In this document: positions 55,109 to 63,770 of the stretch, one piece after another
Layout of the letters: every line of letters begins with the position of its first letter
Numbering within the stretch: position 1 is the first letter of the stretch
NCBI GenBank assembly: GCA_023664705.1
Contig: JAMPFE010000002.1
Coordinates: forward strand, 136,454 to 200,453
Direction: 5' to 3'
Source of the DNA: Lachnospiraceae bacterium
GTDB lineage: Bacteria; Bacillota; Clostridia; Oscillospirales; Ruminococcaceae
DNA: 64,000 bases
The notes under the pieces: model-generated
Seen by the model: only the letters and a program-made list of their open reading frames with translations
Databases searched by the model: none
What the model was told of the DNA's origin: nothing
Program-made: the position numbers and the translations under genes

Positions 55109-57649
55109 ATGACAGGATTGGAACAGGCGGTAAGCAACAGCGGCAGCTTCGCTTTCGCGATGAAATATCAGCCCGATTTTCCGATCGAATTCCTGCTCGG
55201 GGATAATCCTTTCTCGAACGAAAAAACCGCGCTGCTCGGGGAGATCATCTGCCCCGAGGACTATCAGCCGTTCTGCGATATAATCGGCGAGGTCATAAGC
55301 GGACATCAGAGCGGCGTAAAGGCGCACGTCCGCCTGAAATGCGGCGACGCGTACAGGTGGTACTACATAGCGGCGGCGCCCGAGTTCCGAGAGGACGGCA
55401 CGCTCAGGGTGCTGTCGGGCATGCTGTTCGACGTGACGGAATATCTCGACTGCGAGGGCAGCGACGAGGTAATGCGGCATTTCAAAAGCAAGGCGGCGGG
55501 CTCCATGGGCTCTTCGAGCGACAATATGCCGCGGCTGCTCGATATCCTCGGGCAGGATTATCTGGAAAGGATACAGCTCCCGTTTTCGCGCATTAAAGGG
55601 ATGTATTCGGCGATAGTCGGCGAGGACGGAAAAATACTCGCCGCGGCGCAGGACAAGAAGATAAACCTCAACAAAATGAGCTATCAGCGCAAAAAGAGCA
55701 TCCGCGTAAAGCACCGCGCCATAGCGTCGTGGGTCATCGCCGGGGAATCCCCCGAGGACATAAACGACTGCGTTCCGCTGCTTGAAACAATGGTGCAGAC
55801 CGTCTCGGAAATAGCGAATTCCTACGTGGTCATCTGCGAGGAAATGGAAAACTCGCAAAAGGCAAACAAGCTGCTCGGGCAGAATTTCGAAGACCAGATA
55901 CTCGTCAACAACATCTACTCGGTGATACTCCAGAGCCGCAGCAACGCCGCCTCCTTCGGCAGCATAATCCCCCTGATACGCGATTATTTCTCTCTGGACG
56001 ATATGTTCTTCTGCACGGACAACGTCCGCCCCATAAAGGTCTACCGCTGGAGCGAGACGGGCGACATCATACCGACGGTGTCCACCACGCCGTTTATCGA
56101 AAGGGTCGACAAGGAGCTTGAAAACAACTCCGTGGTATGCATGACCGAGGACGAGCTCCGCGGCGAGGAAAGCAAGGGCAGAAGCGTGGCGATGTCGAGG
56201 GTCTACGAAAACGGCAGCCCGCGCGGGCTCATCGTATTTATGTCGCACGACGGCGACCGCGTCTGGACGAACCGCGACAGAAAAATGATACGCAACGTCA
56301 CGCAGATAATCTCGACGGTCATTTACCGCTCGTTTACGGAAAACGAGCTCGCCGTCTCGCAGGAGCACCTGCTCCGTCTGGCGTACTACAACACCACAAC
56401 GGGAATACCGAACAGGAGCGCATTCGAGCGCGATTTCGGCAAGTCGATAGCGGAGGGCGGAGGCGGCGCCGTTATCTCCGTGGAAATATCCAACCTCAAG
56501 GAGCTCTCCGAAGCCTACACGACGCGCTATTCCGAGGACATTGTGCGCGGCGTCGCCGAATACATCGCGGCGATACCCTCCGAGAATCCCAAAACGGTCT
56601 ATATGTTCTCAAGCGATACGCTGTTCGTTATGATGAACGGCTCCTCGCGCGAGGAGGCGCTGGTCATCGCGCAGAATATCCTTACAAAGTTCCGCTCGCC
56701 GTGGTTCCTTAACGACAGCGAAAAGCAGCTCGACATCTACGCGGGGATATGCGTCTACCCGAACGACGCGGACAGCGTCGCGGACTGCGTGCGCGTCGCC
56801 ACGAGAACGCTGCGCCTCGCGAAGGACAGACGCCTGCACGACGCACTGAGCTATTCGGACGGTCTCGAGGAAAAGCTCGACAACAACCTCCGCGTGAAAA
56901 AGCTCGTCATGGAGGCTGCCGAAAACGATTTCAAGGGCTTTTACTTCCTGTATACGCCCGTTGTCGACGCGAAAACCGAGGAGCTGCAGTGCTGCGAGGC
57001 GCACCTCTTCTGGAGCAACGGCGACATCATAGTCTCCCGCGACAGATTTCTGCCCGTCGTGGAGCGCATAGGACTCGCGGAGGAGATATACGCCTTCGTC
57101 ATTGAAAGGATATGCGAGTTCTGCGCGAACGTGCGCGAAAGCGGGCTCTCGCATTTCCGCGTGTCCTTCAGCATCCCCGAAAACATCCTCAACTCCGAAA
57201 CGGGCGTTATGGTGCTGCGCAAGGGGCTGCTGGAGTATTCCCTGCCGCCCGAGGCGATAAGCATTTCCGTTTCCGAAAGCGACGGAACGCTCGGTATGCG
57301 CAACAATTTCCTCAGGCAAATGGCGAACAGCGGCGTGAACATAATCGCCGACGACAAGGGCGGGAATTTCTTCACGGCGGCGCCGCTCGAGAACCCCTAT
57401 GTCAGATGCATAAAGCTGAGGAGCAGACGGCTCAGCGGCGACCCAGTGTCCGCGGCGTTCGTGCGCTCCGTGATAGAGCGCGCTCACGAAAAGGGCATAA
57501 CGGTGTGCGTAAAGGGCGTGGACAGCCCCGCGGCGCTTGAGACCGCCCGCGGCTTCGACGCCGATATGATACAGGGCATTGTAAACGGCAGACCCCTGCG
57601 CTCCTCGGAGTTCATCAAGAAAATGGTCGTCAACAACGCCGTGAAATAA
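55109..57649 (+). CDS. PAS-like/GGDEF/EAL protein with degenerate catalytic motifs
   Basis: 846 residues from ATG 55109 (AGAGGTGA site). Domains by eye: PAS-like sensor (about 20-125), a long middle region that may be GAF-like (about 240-410), GGDEF-like (TTTGIPNRSAFERDFG...MFSSDTLFVMM) and EAL-like (CCEAHLFW, FSIPENIL, SVSESDG, ADDKGGNFF, IKLRSR, VKGVDS). GGDEF reads SSDTL and nearly all EAL metal/base residues are changed, so neither cyclase nor phosphodiesterase activity is expected; a signalling scaffold or ligand-binding role is more likely. No membrane segment seen. Confidence 0.82.
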   Translation: MTGLEQAVSNSGSFAFAMKYQPDFPIEFLLGDNPFSNEKTALLGEIICPEDYQPFCDIIGEVISGHQSGVKAHVRLKCGDAYRWYYIAAAPEFREDGTLRVLSGMLFDVTEYLDCEGSDEVMRHFKSKAAGSMGSSSDNMPRLLDILGQDYLERIQLPFSRIKGMYSAIVGEDGKILAAAQDKKINLNKMSYQRKKSIRVKHRAIASWVIAGESPEDINDCVPLLETMVQTVSEIANSYVVICEEMENSQKANKLLGQNFEDQILVNNIYSVILQSRSNAASFGSIIPLIRDYFSLDDMFFCTDNVRPIKVYRWSETGDIIPTVSTTPFIERVDKELENNSVVCMTEDELRGEESKGRSVAMSRVYENGSPRGLIVFMSHDGDRVWTNRDRKMIRNVTQIISTVIYRSFTENELAVSQEHLLRLAYYNTTTGIPNRSAFERDFGKSIAEGGGGAVISVEISNLKELSEAYTTRYSEDIVRGVAEYIAAIPSENPKTVYMFSSDTLFVMMNGSSREEALVIAQNILTKFRSPWFLNDSEKQLDIYAGICVYPNDADSVADCVRVATRTLRLAKDRRLHDALSYSDGLEEKLDNNLRVKKLVMEAAENDFKGFYFLYTPVVDAKTEELQCCEAHLFWSNGDIIVSRDRFLPVVERIGLAEEIYAFVIERICEFCANVRESGLSHFRVSFSIPENILNSETGVMVLRKGLLEYSLPPEAISISVSESDGTLGMRNNFLRQMANSGVNIIADDKGGNFFTAAPLENPYVRCIKLRSRRLSGDPVSAAFVRSVIERAHEKGITVCVKGVDSPAALETARGFDADMIQGIVNGRPLRSSEFIKKMVVNNAVK

Positions 57650-57661
57650 CGAATTTATATA

Positions 57662-57700
57662 AAAAGCCGAAGATTTTTCAACAATCCTCGGCTTTTTTTA
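57662..57700 (+). terminator. Terminator after the degenerate GGDEF-EAL gene
   Basis: AAAAGCCGA and TCGGCTTTT pair around a GAT/ATC-closed loop, followed by a T run. Confidence 0.82.
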
Positions 57701-57746
57701 TGTTTCGGCGAATTTTCCGTTTAAGGAAGTTTTCGGGAAAATTCTC

Positions 57747-57775
57747 TTGAAAATACGGGAAAAATGGTATATAAT
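57747..57775 (+). promoter_or_regulatory. Promoter of the FtsW/RodA gene
   Basis: TTGAAA (57747-57752), 17-bp spacer, TATAAT (57770-57775). Confidence 0.8.
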
Positions 57776-57830
57776 ATAGAGTGTGTATGTCAATTGTTTT
57801 TTGTATAATTTGGAAAATTCTGGGAGTAAA

Positions 57831-58979
57831 ATGAAAGAAATTCTTGATTTTTTTGCGGGACATCTGAAACGCGTCGACAAAATACTGCCGATAATCTGCA
57901 TAGCGATAACGGCATTTGACATTTTTCTGGTAAATATGATGTACCAAACGGGGTATATCAAGAAAACCGCGCTGATAACGCAGATAGCGGCAGCGATAAT
58001 CGGCGTGGCAGCGTCGTTTGTGATAAGCCTCTTCGACTACAAGTTCATCGCCAAGGTGTGGTATATCTACGCGCCCGTCGCGGTGATACTCCAGCTTCTG
58101 GTGTGGTCGCCGATAGGCGTGCAGCGCGACGACGACGTTGCGTGGATACAGATAGGCGGCAAAAACGGCGTCACCATTCAGCCGTCCGAGATACTGAAAT
58201 TCGTGTTCATAATCACGCTGGCGCTGCACATTTCCAAGCTCGGCGACAAGCTGAACTCCATACCGCACCTGCTGCTTTTGTGCGCGCACGGGCTGTTCCC
58301 AACGGCGCTCATAATCGTGCAGGGCGACGCGGGCTCGGCGCTGGTGTTTTTGTTCATTTTCATCGTGATGCTGTTCATGGGCGGCATCTCGTGGAAATAT
58401 ATCGCGGTCGCGATAGCCGCCGTCCCGCCCGTCGTCTACGTCGCGTGGAACTACATCATGAAGGACCACCACCGAATGCGCTTTTTGCTGCTGTTCGACG
58501 AGGAGCTCCAGCAAAAGGAGATACTCAATACGTATTATCAGCAGTACCAAGGCAAGATAGGCTTGGGCATGGGACAGCTCACGGGCATAGGCTTCGATTT
58601 TCAAGCCGAGAACCACATCGACATCCCCGAGATATACAACGACTTCGTGTTCTCGTTCATCGGCATGACAATGGGGTTTATCGGCTGTATGGCTGTGGTG
58701 ATAGCGCTGGCGGCGCTCTGCCTCAAGCTTTTGTCCAACGCGTCGGGCGCCTCCGACCCTCTCGGAAAGCTGATATGCTCGGGAGTGTTCGCGCTGGTGC
58801 TGTTCCACTGCATAATCAACATCGGAATGGTGCTGTCGGTGGTGCCCGTAATCGGCATTCCCCTGCCGTTTATAAGCACGGGCGGCACGTCGATGATAAT
58901 GATGCACGCCTATATGGGCTTGGTGCTGAGCGTTTCCGCTCACAAGGAAAAAGCAAAGCATATGTTCTATGAGGAATAA
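57831..58979 (+). CDS. FtsW/RodA/SpoVE family peptidoglycan polymerase
   Basis: 382 residues, about ten membrane helices. SEDS-family landmarks are RDDDVAWIQIGG, QPSEILKFVFIITLA, IIVQGDAGSALVFLFIF, the extracellular loop with QQYQGKIGLGMGQLTG, and ISTGGTSMIMMHAYMG near the end. SEDS proteins polymerise lipid II. Which of division, elongation or cortex synthesis it serves cannot be told here; no partner PBP is adjacent. Confidence 0.92.
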   Translation: MKEILDFFAGHLKRVDKILPIICIAITAFDIFLVNMMYQTGYIKKTALITQIAAAIIGVAASFVISLFDYKFIAKVWYIYAPVAVILQLLVWSPIGVQRDDDVAWIQIGGKNGVTIQPSEILKFVFIITLALHISKLGDKLNSIPHLLLLCAHGLFPTALIIVQGDAGSALVFLFIFIVMLFMGGISWKYIAVAIAAVPPVVYVAWNYIMKDHHRMRFLLLFDEELQQKEILNTYYQQYQGKIGLGMGQLTGIGFDFQAENHIDIPEIYNDFVFSFIGMTMGFIGCMAVVIALAALCLKLLSNASGASDPLGKLICSGVFALVLFHCIINIGMVLSVVPVIGIPLPFISTGGTSMIMMHAYMGLVLSVSAHKEKAKHMFYEE

Positions 58980-58997
58980 TTTTTTCGGAGGTCAATT

Positions 58998-60254
58998 ATG
59001 AAACCTGTTGTACGCAATTTAAAGGACTTGTATCCCGAGGCTCAGCACGTTCACCAGATAAAGCGCTATCGGGAGGCGGAGGTCGGCTTTGCGGAGCATT
59101 TCGGCTCCCTCGGAGAGCACCGTTTCTTCTCCGCGCCCGGGCGCACGGAGATATGCGGCAACCACACAGACCACAACAACGGCAAGGTGTTCGCGGCGAG
59201 CGTGGACTTGGACGTTATCGCCGTTGTCGAGCAGACCGACGACAATACCGTCACGATAAAATCCGAGGGCTTCCCCGAGGACAAGATAGACCTTTCCGAC
59301 CTCGACATCAAGGAGGACGAGAAAAACACCTCCGCGGCGCTTATCCGCGGCGTAGCAAGGGGATTTCGCCGCAGCGGGCATAAGATAGGCGGCTTCCGCG
59401 CCTACACCGCCTCGACGGTAATGAAAGGCTCGGGGCTGTCGAGCTCGGCGGCGTTCGAGGTGCTTGTCGGCACTATACTGTCGCACCTGTACAACGGCGG
59501 GCAGATATCGCCCGTAAAGGTCGCGCAGATATCGCAGTTCGCCGAAAACGAGTACTTCGGCAAGCCCTCGGGGCTTATGGATCAAATGGCATGCTCCGTC
59601 GGCGGCTTTGTCGCCATCGACTTCAAGGACAACGACACGCCCATTATCGAGAGCGTCCCGTGCGACTTCGCGAGCTACGAGCACGCCCTCTGCATTGTCG
59701 ACGCGAAGGGCGACCACGCCGATCTCACGGGAGAATACGCGGCTATATCTCACGAAATGAAAGCCGTCGCGGGATTTTTCGACTGCGAAACGCTCCGCTC
59801 CATAGCGCTCGCGGACGTTATGCTGAACATCAACGACCTGCGCGCGAATTTCGGCGACAGAGCCGTGCTCCGCGCCATCCACTTCTTCCATGAGAACGAC
59901 CGCGTGGAGCGCGCCGTCCACGCGCTGAAAAACGAGCGCTTCGACGACTTCCTCGGCGCAGTAAAGGAGAGCGGCGACAGCTCCTTCAAGTACCTCCAGA
60001 ACATATATCCGAGCTCCGACGTGCGCAGCCAGTGCCTGTCTATCGCGCTGAACGTCGCCGAAAGCTCGCTCCACCGCAAGGGCGCGTGCCGAGTTCACGG
60101 CGGCGGCTTCGCGGGAACGATACAGGCGTTCGTGCCGTTTGATGCTTTAAAGCAGTTCAAAATGAACATGGAAAAAATATTCGGCGTGGGCGCCTGCCAT
60201 GTACTTACGATAAGACCCGTAGGCGGCGCCGAGGTGCATATAGTTGAAAATTGA
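58998..60254 (+). CDS. galK: Galactokinase
   Basis: GHMP-family kinase, 418 residues: substrate motif APGRTEICGNHTDHNNG, ATP loop VMKGSGLSSSAAFEV, GKPSGLMDQMACSVGG with the catalytic Asp, and C-terminal GACRVHGGGFAGTIQAF. Makes galactose 1-phosphate; no galT/galE is near. GGAGG site; 18 bp after the FtsW-like gene. Confidence 0.9.
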   Translation: MKPVVRNLKDLYPEAQHVHQIKRYREAEVGFAEHFGSLGEHRFFSAPGRTEICGNHTDHNNGKVFAASVDLDVIAVVEQTDDNTVTIKSEGFPEDKIDLSDLDIKEDEKNTSAALIRGVARGFRRSGHKIGGFRAYTASTVMKGSGLSSSAAFEVLVGTILSHLYNGGQISPVKVAQISQFAENEYFGKPSGLMDQMACSVGGFVAIDFKDNDTPIIESVPCDFASYEHALCIVDAKGDHADLTGEYAAISHEMKAVAGFFDCETLRSIALADVMLNINDLRANFGDRAVLRAIHFFHENDRVERAVHALKNERFDDFLGAVKESGDSSFKYLQNIYPSSDVRSQCLSIALNVAESSLHRKGACRVHGGGFAGTIQAFVPFDALKQFKMNMEKIFGVGACHVLTIRPVGGAEVHIVEN

Positions 60255-60353
60255 CAGTTGATAGTTGACAGTTACGGAGCCGTTTCGCGGCAAATTTAAA
60301 TAGCGCCGAAGGCGCACCGAAACTGTCAACTGTACACTGTCAACCGTCAATTG
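60251..60353. repeat. Palindromic MITE-like repeat between galK and hflX
   Basis: TTGACAGTTGATAGTTGACAGTT-type left end is mirrored by AACTGTCAACTGTACACTGT and GTCAATT on the right; the middle has small GC-rich hairpins (GCGCCGAAGGCGC). About 103 bp, imperfect inverted repeat, no frame of its own. It sits between convergent genes and may also end both transcripts. Confidence 0.75.
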
Positions 60354-61579
60354 ATTTCAAATCCGCTCATCCGCTTGATGAGCATTACGTCCACCAGCGC
60401 GTCCACGGCAATGCCGTTTTCGGTGTATTCCTCCGAGAACACCTTGCCGTTTTCGCGCAGCTGCGCGGCATAGCCCGCCTTGTCATACGGCAGCAGCAGC
60501 TTCATTCGGCGGCTGGTCTGCGGCAAATTGACCGCAATTTTCTGCAAAAGCTCGTCGATGCCCTCGTTTTTGAGAGCGCTTATCTTGGCGGTCTTATCGT
60601 CAACGGGTATGCTCTCGGTGATTTTGTCGCACTTGTTGAGCACGGTAACGACGGGTATCTCGGCAGCGCCGAGCTCCGCGAGCGTTTTCAGCGTCACGTC
60701 GGCTTTTTCGACAGCCTCGGGGTCGCTCGCGTCGCAGACGTGGATTATAATGTCCGCGCACGCCGCCTCCTCCAGCGTCGATTTGAACGCCTCGACGAGG
60801 TGATGCGGCAACCGTCTGATAAGCCCGACCGTGTCCACCAGCAGCAGGCTTCTCCCGTCGGGCAGCTCAATGGCTCTCGACGTGGGGTCAAGCGTGGCGA
60901 AGAGCTTGTCCTCGGCAAGCACTCCCGCGCCAGTCAAAAGGTTCAGCAGCGTGGATTTGCCCGCGTTCGTGTAGCCGACGATAGCCCCCACCTGAACGTT
61001 GTCCTTTTTGCGGCGCGCCCGCGAGTAGCCGCGGCGCTCCTCGAGCTCCTTGAGCTCCTCGGCGAGCTTGTCAATGCGGCGGCGGATGTGGCGGCGGTCG
61101 GTCTCGAGCTGCGTTTCACCGGGACCGCGCGTGCCGATGCCGCCCCCGAGACGGGACAGGCTCGTGCCCAAGCCCATTAGCCGCGGCAGCCTGTAACGGA
61201 GCTGCGCGAGCTCGACTTGGAGCTTGCCCTCGCGCGAGACGGCTCTCCCCGCGAAGATGTCCAGAATGAGCATGGTGCGGTCGATAACGCGCACGCCCGT
61301 CTCGTCCTCGATGTTGCGTATCTGCGACGCGGTGAGCTCGCAGTCGAAGATGAGCAGGGTCGCTCCCAGATTTTGGCAAAGCTCCCCGACCTCGGCGAGC
61401 TTGCCCTCGCCGATAACGGTCGCCGAATCGTAAGCGCCGCGCTTCTGGATAACGCGCGCAAGCTCCTCCGCACCCGCGGTTTTCGCAAGCTCCGAAAGCT
61501 CGTCAACGGAAACGTCGCAGTCGTACTCGCTGAGGGCGGCGGAGACCAGAATTGCTTTTTCGATTTGTTTTTCCTGCAT
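60347..61579 (-). CDS. hflX: GTPase HflX
   Basis: Ribosome-associated GTPase that can split stalled 70S ribosomes under stress. 410 residues: N-terminal nucleotide-binding HflX domain (GEGKLAEV, LIFDCELTASQIRNIE), Gly-rich linker (LSRLGGGIGTRGPGETQLE), G1 GYTNAGKST, G3 DTVGLIRRLPHHL, G4 NKCD. Confidence 0.96.
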   Translation of the reverse strand: MQEKQIEKAILVSAALSEYDCDVSVDELSELAKTAGAEELARVIQKRGAYDSATVIGEGKLAEVGELCQNLGATLLIFDCELTASQIRNIEDETGVRVIDRTMLILDIFAGRAVSREGKLQVELAQLRYRLPRLMGLGTSLSRLGGGIGTRGPGETQLETDRRHIRRRIDKLAEELKELEERRGYSRARRKKDNVQVGAIVGYTNAGKSTLLNLLTGAGVLAEDKLFATLDPTSRAIELPDGRSLLLVDTVGLIRRLPHHLVEAFKSTLEEAACADIIIHVCDASDPEAVEKADVTLKTLAELGAAEIPVVTVLNKCDKITESIPVDDKTAKISALKNEGIDELLQKIAVNLPQTSRRMKLLLPYDKAGYAAQLRENGKVFSEEYTENGIAVDALVDVMLIKRMSGFEIN

Positions 61580-61623
61580 AAAATTCTCCTTTCGTTGAAG
61601 GTTGGAGAATGAGTAACTTTGTT

Positions 61624-61652
61624 ATTATAGCAGATTTTTTTCCGTTTGTCAA
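61624..61652 (-). promoter_or_regulatory. Promoter of hflX
   Basis: Minus strand TTGACA (61647-61652), 17-bp spacer, TATAAT (61624-61629). Confidence 0.88.
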
Positions 61653-61754
61653 GCGTTTTTCGCTTTTTCTCCGCGTTCTTCCGCAGCGATGCGCTCTCTT
61701 TGAAAATGAATTTTTTCATTTGGTAACTTGCAATCGGTTTTTCGATAATGGACA

Positions 61755-61945
61755 AATTGCCGAAATCTGTCTATTATCTTGCAGTCTTTTGCAGTTCGCG
61801 TGCAGCGATTTGCAGTCGTTTTGCAGCTTTTTGCATTTATTTGCAGTTGGGGGTTGGGAATATTTGGAAAAACTGTTATTTTATGTTAAATTTTGGAAAT
61901 TGATTTGCCGCAGGAAATTTGTGCAGTGAATTGCAGTTTTGAGAA
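61755..61945 (+). repeat. Single copy of the phased-GCAG repeat
   Basis: A GACAAATT...AATCTGTC inverted repeat, then GCAG-type tetramers starting at 61781, 61791, 61802, 61812, 61823, 61833 (GCAT) and 61843, then GGGAATATTTGGAAAAACTG and TTATGTTAAA. The 10-11-10-11-10-10 spacing equals the other copies although the bases between differ. The surrounding 61580-62290 interval holds this, a palindrome and no credible gene. Confidence 0.85.
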
Positions 61946-61976
61946 TGATATACTGACTTCTTGGTCGAATTACGTT

Positions 61977-62086
61977 GCACTTCCCGAAGTGCAGACCTCG
62001 GTGCAAGAGGACACCCTTCGGGAGAGGGGGGAACAACAAAATCCGACAAAAATGCGGAGTTCCCCCCTCTCCCTACGGGTTTCCTC
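61977..62086. repeat. GC-rich inverted repeat upstream of nadB
   Basis: Arms of 28 nt (62007-62034 and 62059-62086) match at 25 positions in inverted orientation (core GGGAGAGGGGGGAAC / GTTCCCCCCTCTCCC), loop 24 nt. A small GCACTTC/GAAGTGC hairpin (61977-61992) precedes it. Resembles a non-autonomous palindromic element; the short frames across it are artefacts. Confidence 0.7.
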
Positions 62087-62290
62087 TTCCGATCTCCTTC
62101 CCCTCCCCCTCTCCCCCTTTTCCGCATTTTTCGGTTGACGAGAACGGAAAGGTACGTTTCAAAACGAAAAGCGCAATCGACGTGGTTTGCCGCACAGCTC
62201 AAAATGCTAATATAAATGCCCTGTCGACGCTCGCTGGGGTGAGGGGAGTTCCTACAAATCCTAATTGTCAAAAATTATGAGGTGGAAATT

Positions 62291-63763
62291 ATGAAATTCA
62301 AAAAATTCGACGTGCTGATCGTCGGCACGGGCATTTCGGGCATTTACGCGGCGCTGAACCTCGACGGCGCGCTGTCCGTGCTTATGCTCTCAAAGCGCGA
62401 GCTTACGCTGTGCAACTCCGCGCTGGCGCAGGGCGGAGTGGCTGCCGTTATGGACAAGGCTCACGACGACAGCGAGCTGCACATCAAGGACACGCTCGTC
62501 GCTGGACAGTACAAGAACGACCTCGACAACGTGAAAATTCTCGTCGAGCAGGGTCCGCGCGACGTCGAGAACCTTGTCGAGAAGTACGGCGTGGATTTCG
62601 ACCGCAACGAGGACGGCTCGCTGGCGCTGACGCTCGAGGGCGGGCACTCGCGGCGGCGCATCGCTCACCACAAGGACACCACGGGCTTCGAGATAGAGAC
62701 AAATCTGATTGCGCAGGTGCAGAAGCTCACGAACGTCACCGTTATCAACAACTCCGTGCTGTGCCGTCTGGAGCGCGAGAACGGCGTTTTTTTCGCCGAG
62801 GTCATCACAGAAAGCGGCGACTACGAATATTACTGCGCGGGCGCCGTCGTTATGGCGACGGGCGGCATAGGGCGCGTTTACGACTACACCACCAACTCCG
62901 CGATAGCGACGGGCGACGGTATTCGGCTGGCGTATGAGCTCGGCGCGGTGATAAAGAATTTGAGCTACGTGCAGTTCCACCCGACGGCGTTTGCCGATAA
63001 GGTGCATGAATGTTTTCTCATTTCCGAGGCTGTGCGCGGCGAGGGCGCTTATCTGCTCAACTGCAACGGGGAGCGATTTATGCCGCGCTATGAGCCCGAG
63101 CGCAAGGAGCTCGCTCCGCGGGACGTGGTGTCGAAATGCATTATGGAGGAGCGGAAAAAGACGGGCAGCGACGAATTCTGGCTCGATATTTCGCATAAAG
63201 ACCCCGAATTTGTCAAAAATCATTTTCCGATGATTTATAATAAAGTGCTTGAAAAGGGCTATGATATGACTAAGGAGCCTATCCCGATATATCCGTGCCA
63301 GCACTACCTTATGGGCGGAATTAACGTCGACGGCAAGGGCGCTACCAACATCGAGGGGTTGTACGCGGCGGGGGAGTGCTCGCATACGGGCGTTCACGGG
63401 GCGAACAGGCTGGCGAGCAATTCGCTGCTGGAGGCGCTGGTGTTCTCGCGGCTGATCGCCGAGGACATCAATGCCAAGATAACTCACGGCGGCGCGGAGG
63501 ATCTCGAATATCCCCTCCCCCCGCCCGAGGGCAAGCCGCTGCCGAACGGTATACGCGACGAGGTGCGCCGCATAATGCAGAAGTCCTACTTCATCTACCC
63601 CGACTACCCCGAGGCGGAAAAGGGCTTGAAACGCGCTGCCGAGCTGAAAAAGGAGCTCGAAAGCGGCGGTTACGCGGTCACGGCGGATTTTGTTGAAACC
63701 AAGTCCATTGTGACCTGCGCGTATATCATACTCGGCGAGGTTATTGAAAGGAAGGACGAATGA
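62291..63763 (+). CDS. nadB: L-aspartate oxidase
   Basis: FAD enzyme oxidising L-aspartate to iminoaspartate for NAD synthesis. 490 residues from ATG 62291 (GAGGTGG seven bases upstream): FAD loop VGTGISGIYAALN, SALAQGGVAAV, HHKDTTGFEIE, QFHPTAF, GVHGANRLASNSLLEALVF. C-terminal helical domain present. nadA/nadC are not in the window; its 3' end is repeated just downstream. Confidence 0.95.
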   Translation: MKFKKFDVLIVGTGISGIYAALNLDGALSVLMLSKRELTLCNSALAQGGVAAVMDKAHDDSELHIKDTLVAGQYKNDLDNVKILVEQGPRDVENLVEKYGVDFDRNEDGSLALTLEGGHSRRRIAHHKDTTGFEIETNLIAQVQKLTNVTVINNSVLCRLERENGVFFAEVITESGDYEYYCAGAVVMATGGIGRVYDYTTNSAIATGDGIRLAYELGAVIKNLSYVQFHPTAFADKVHECFLISEAVRGEGAYLLNCNGERFMPRYEPERKELAPRDVVSKCIMEERKKTGSDEFWLDISHKDPEFVKNHFPMIYNKVLEKGYDMTKEPIPIYPCQHYLMGGINVDGKGATNIEGLYAAGECSHTGVHGANRLASNSLLEALVFSRLIAEDINAKITHGGAEDLEYPLPPPEGKPLPNGIRDEVRRIMQKSYFIYPDYPEAEKGLKRAAELKKELESGGYAVTADFVETKSIVTCAYIILGEVIERKDE

Positions 63764-63770
63764 CGCTTTT

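Noticed and set aside
61893..62280. Small coding frames upstream of nadB
   Set aside because: They run across the phased repeat and the GC-rich palindrome in several frames and have no ribosome sites.
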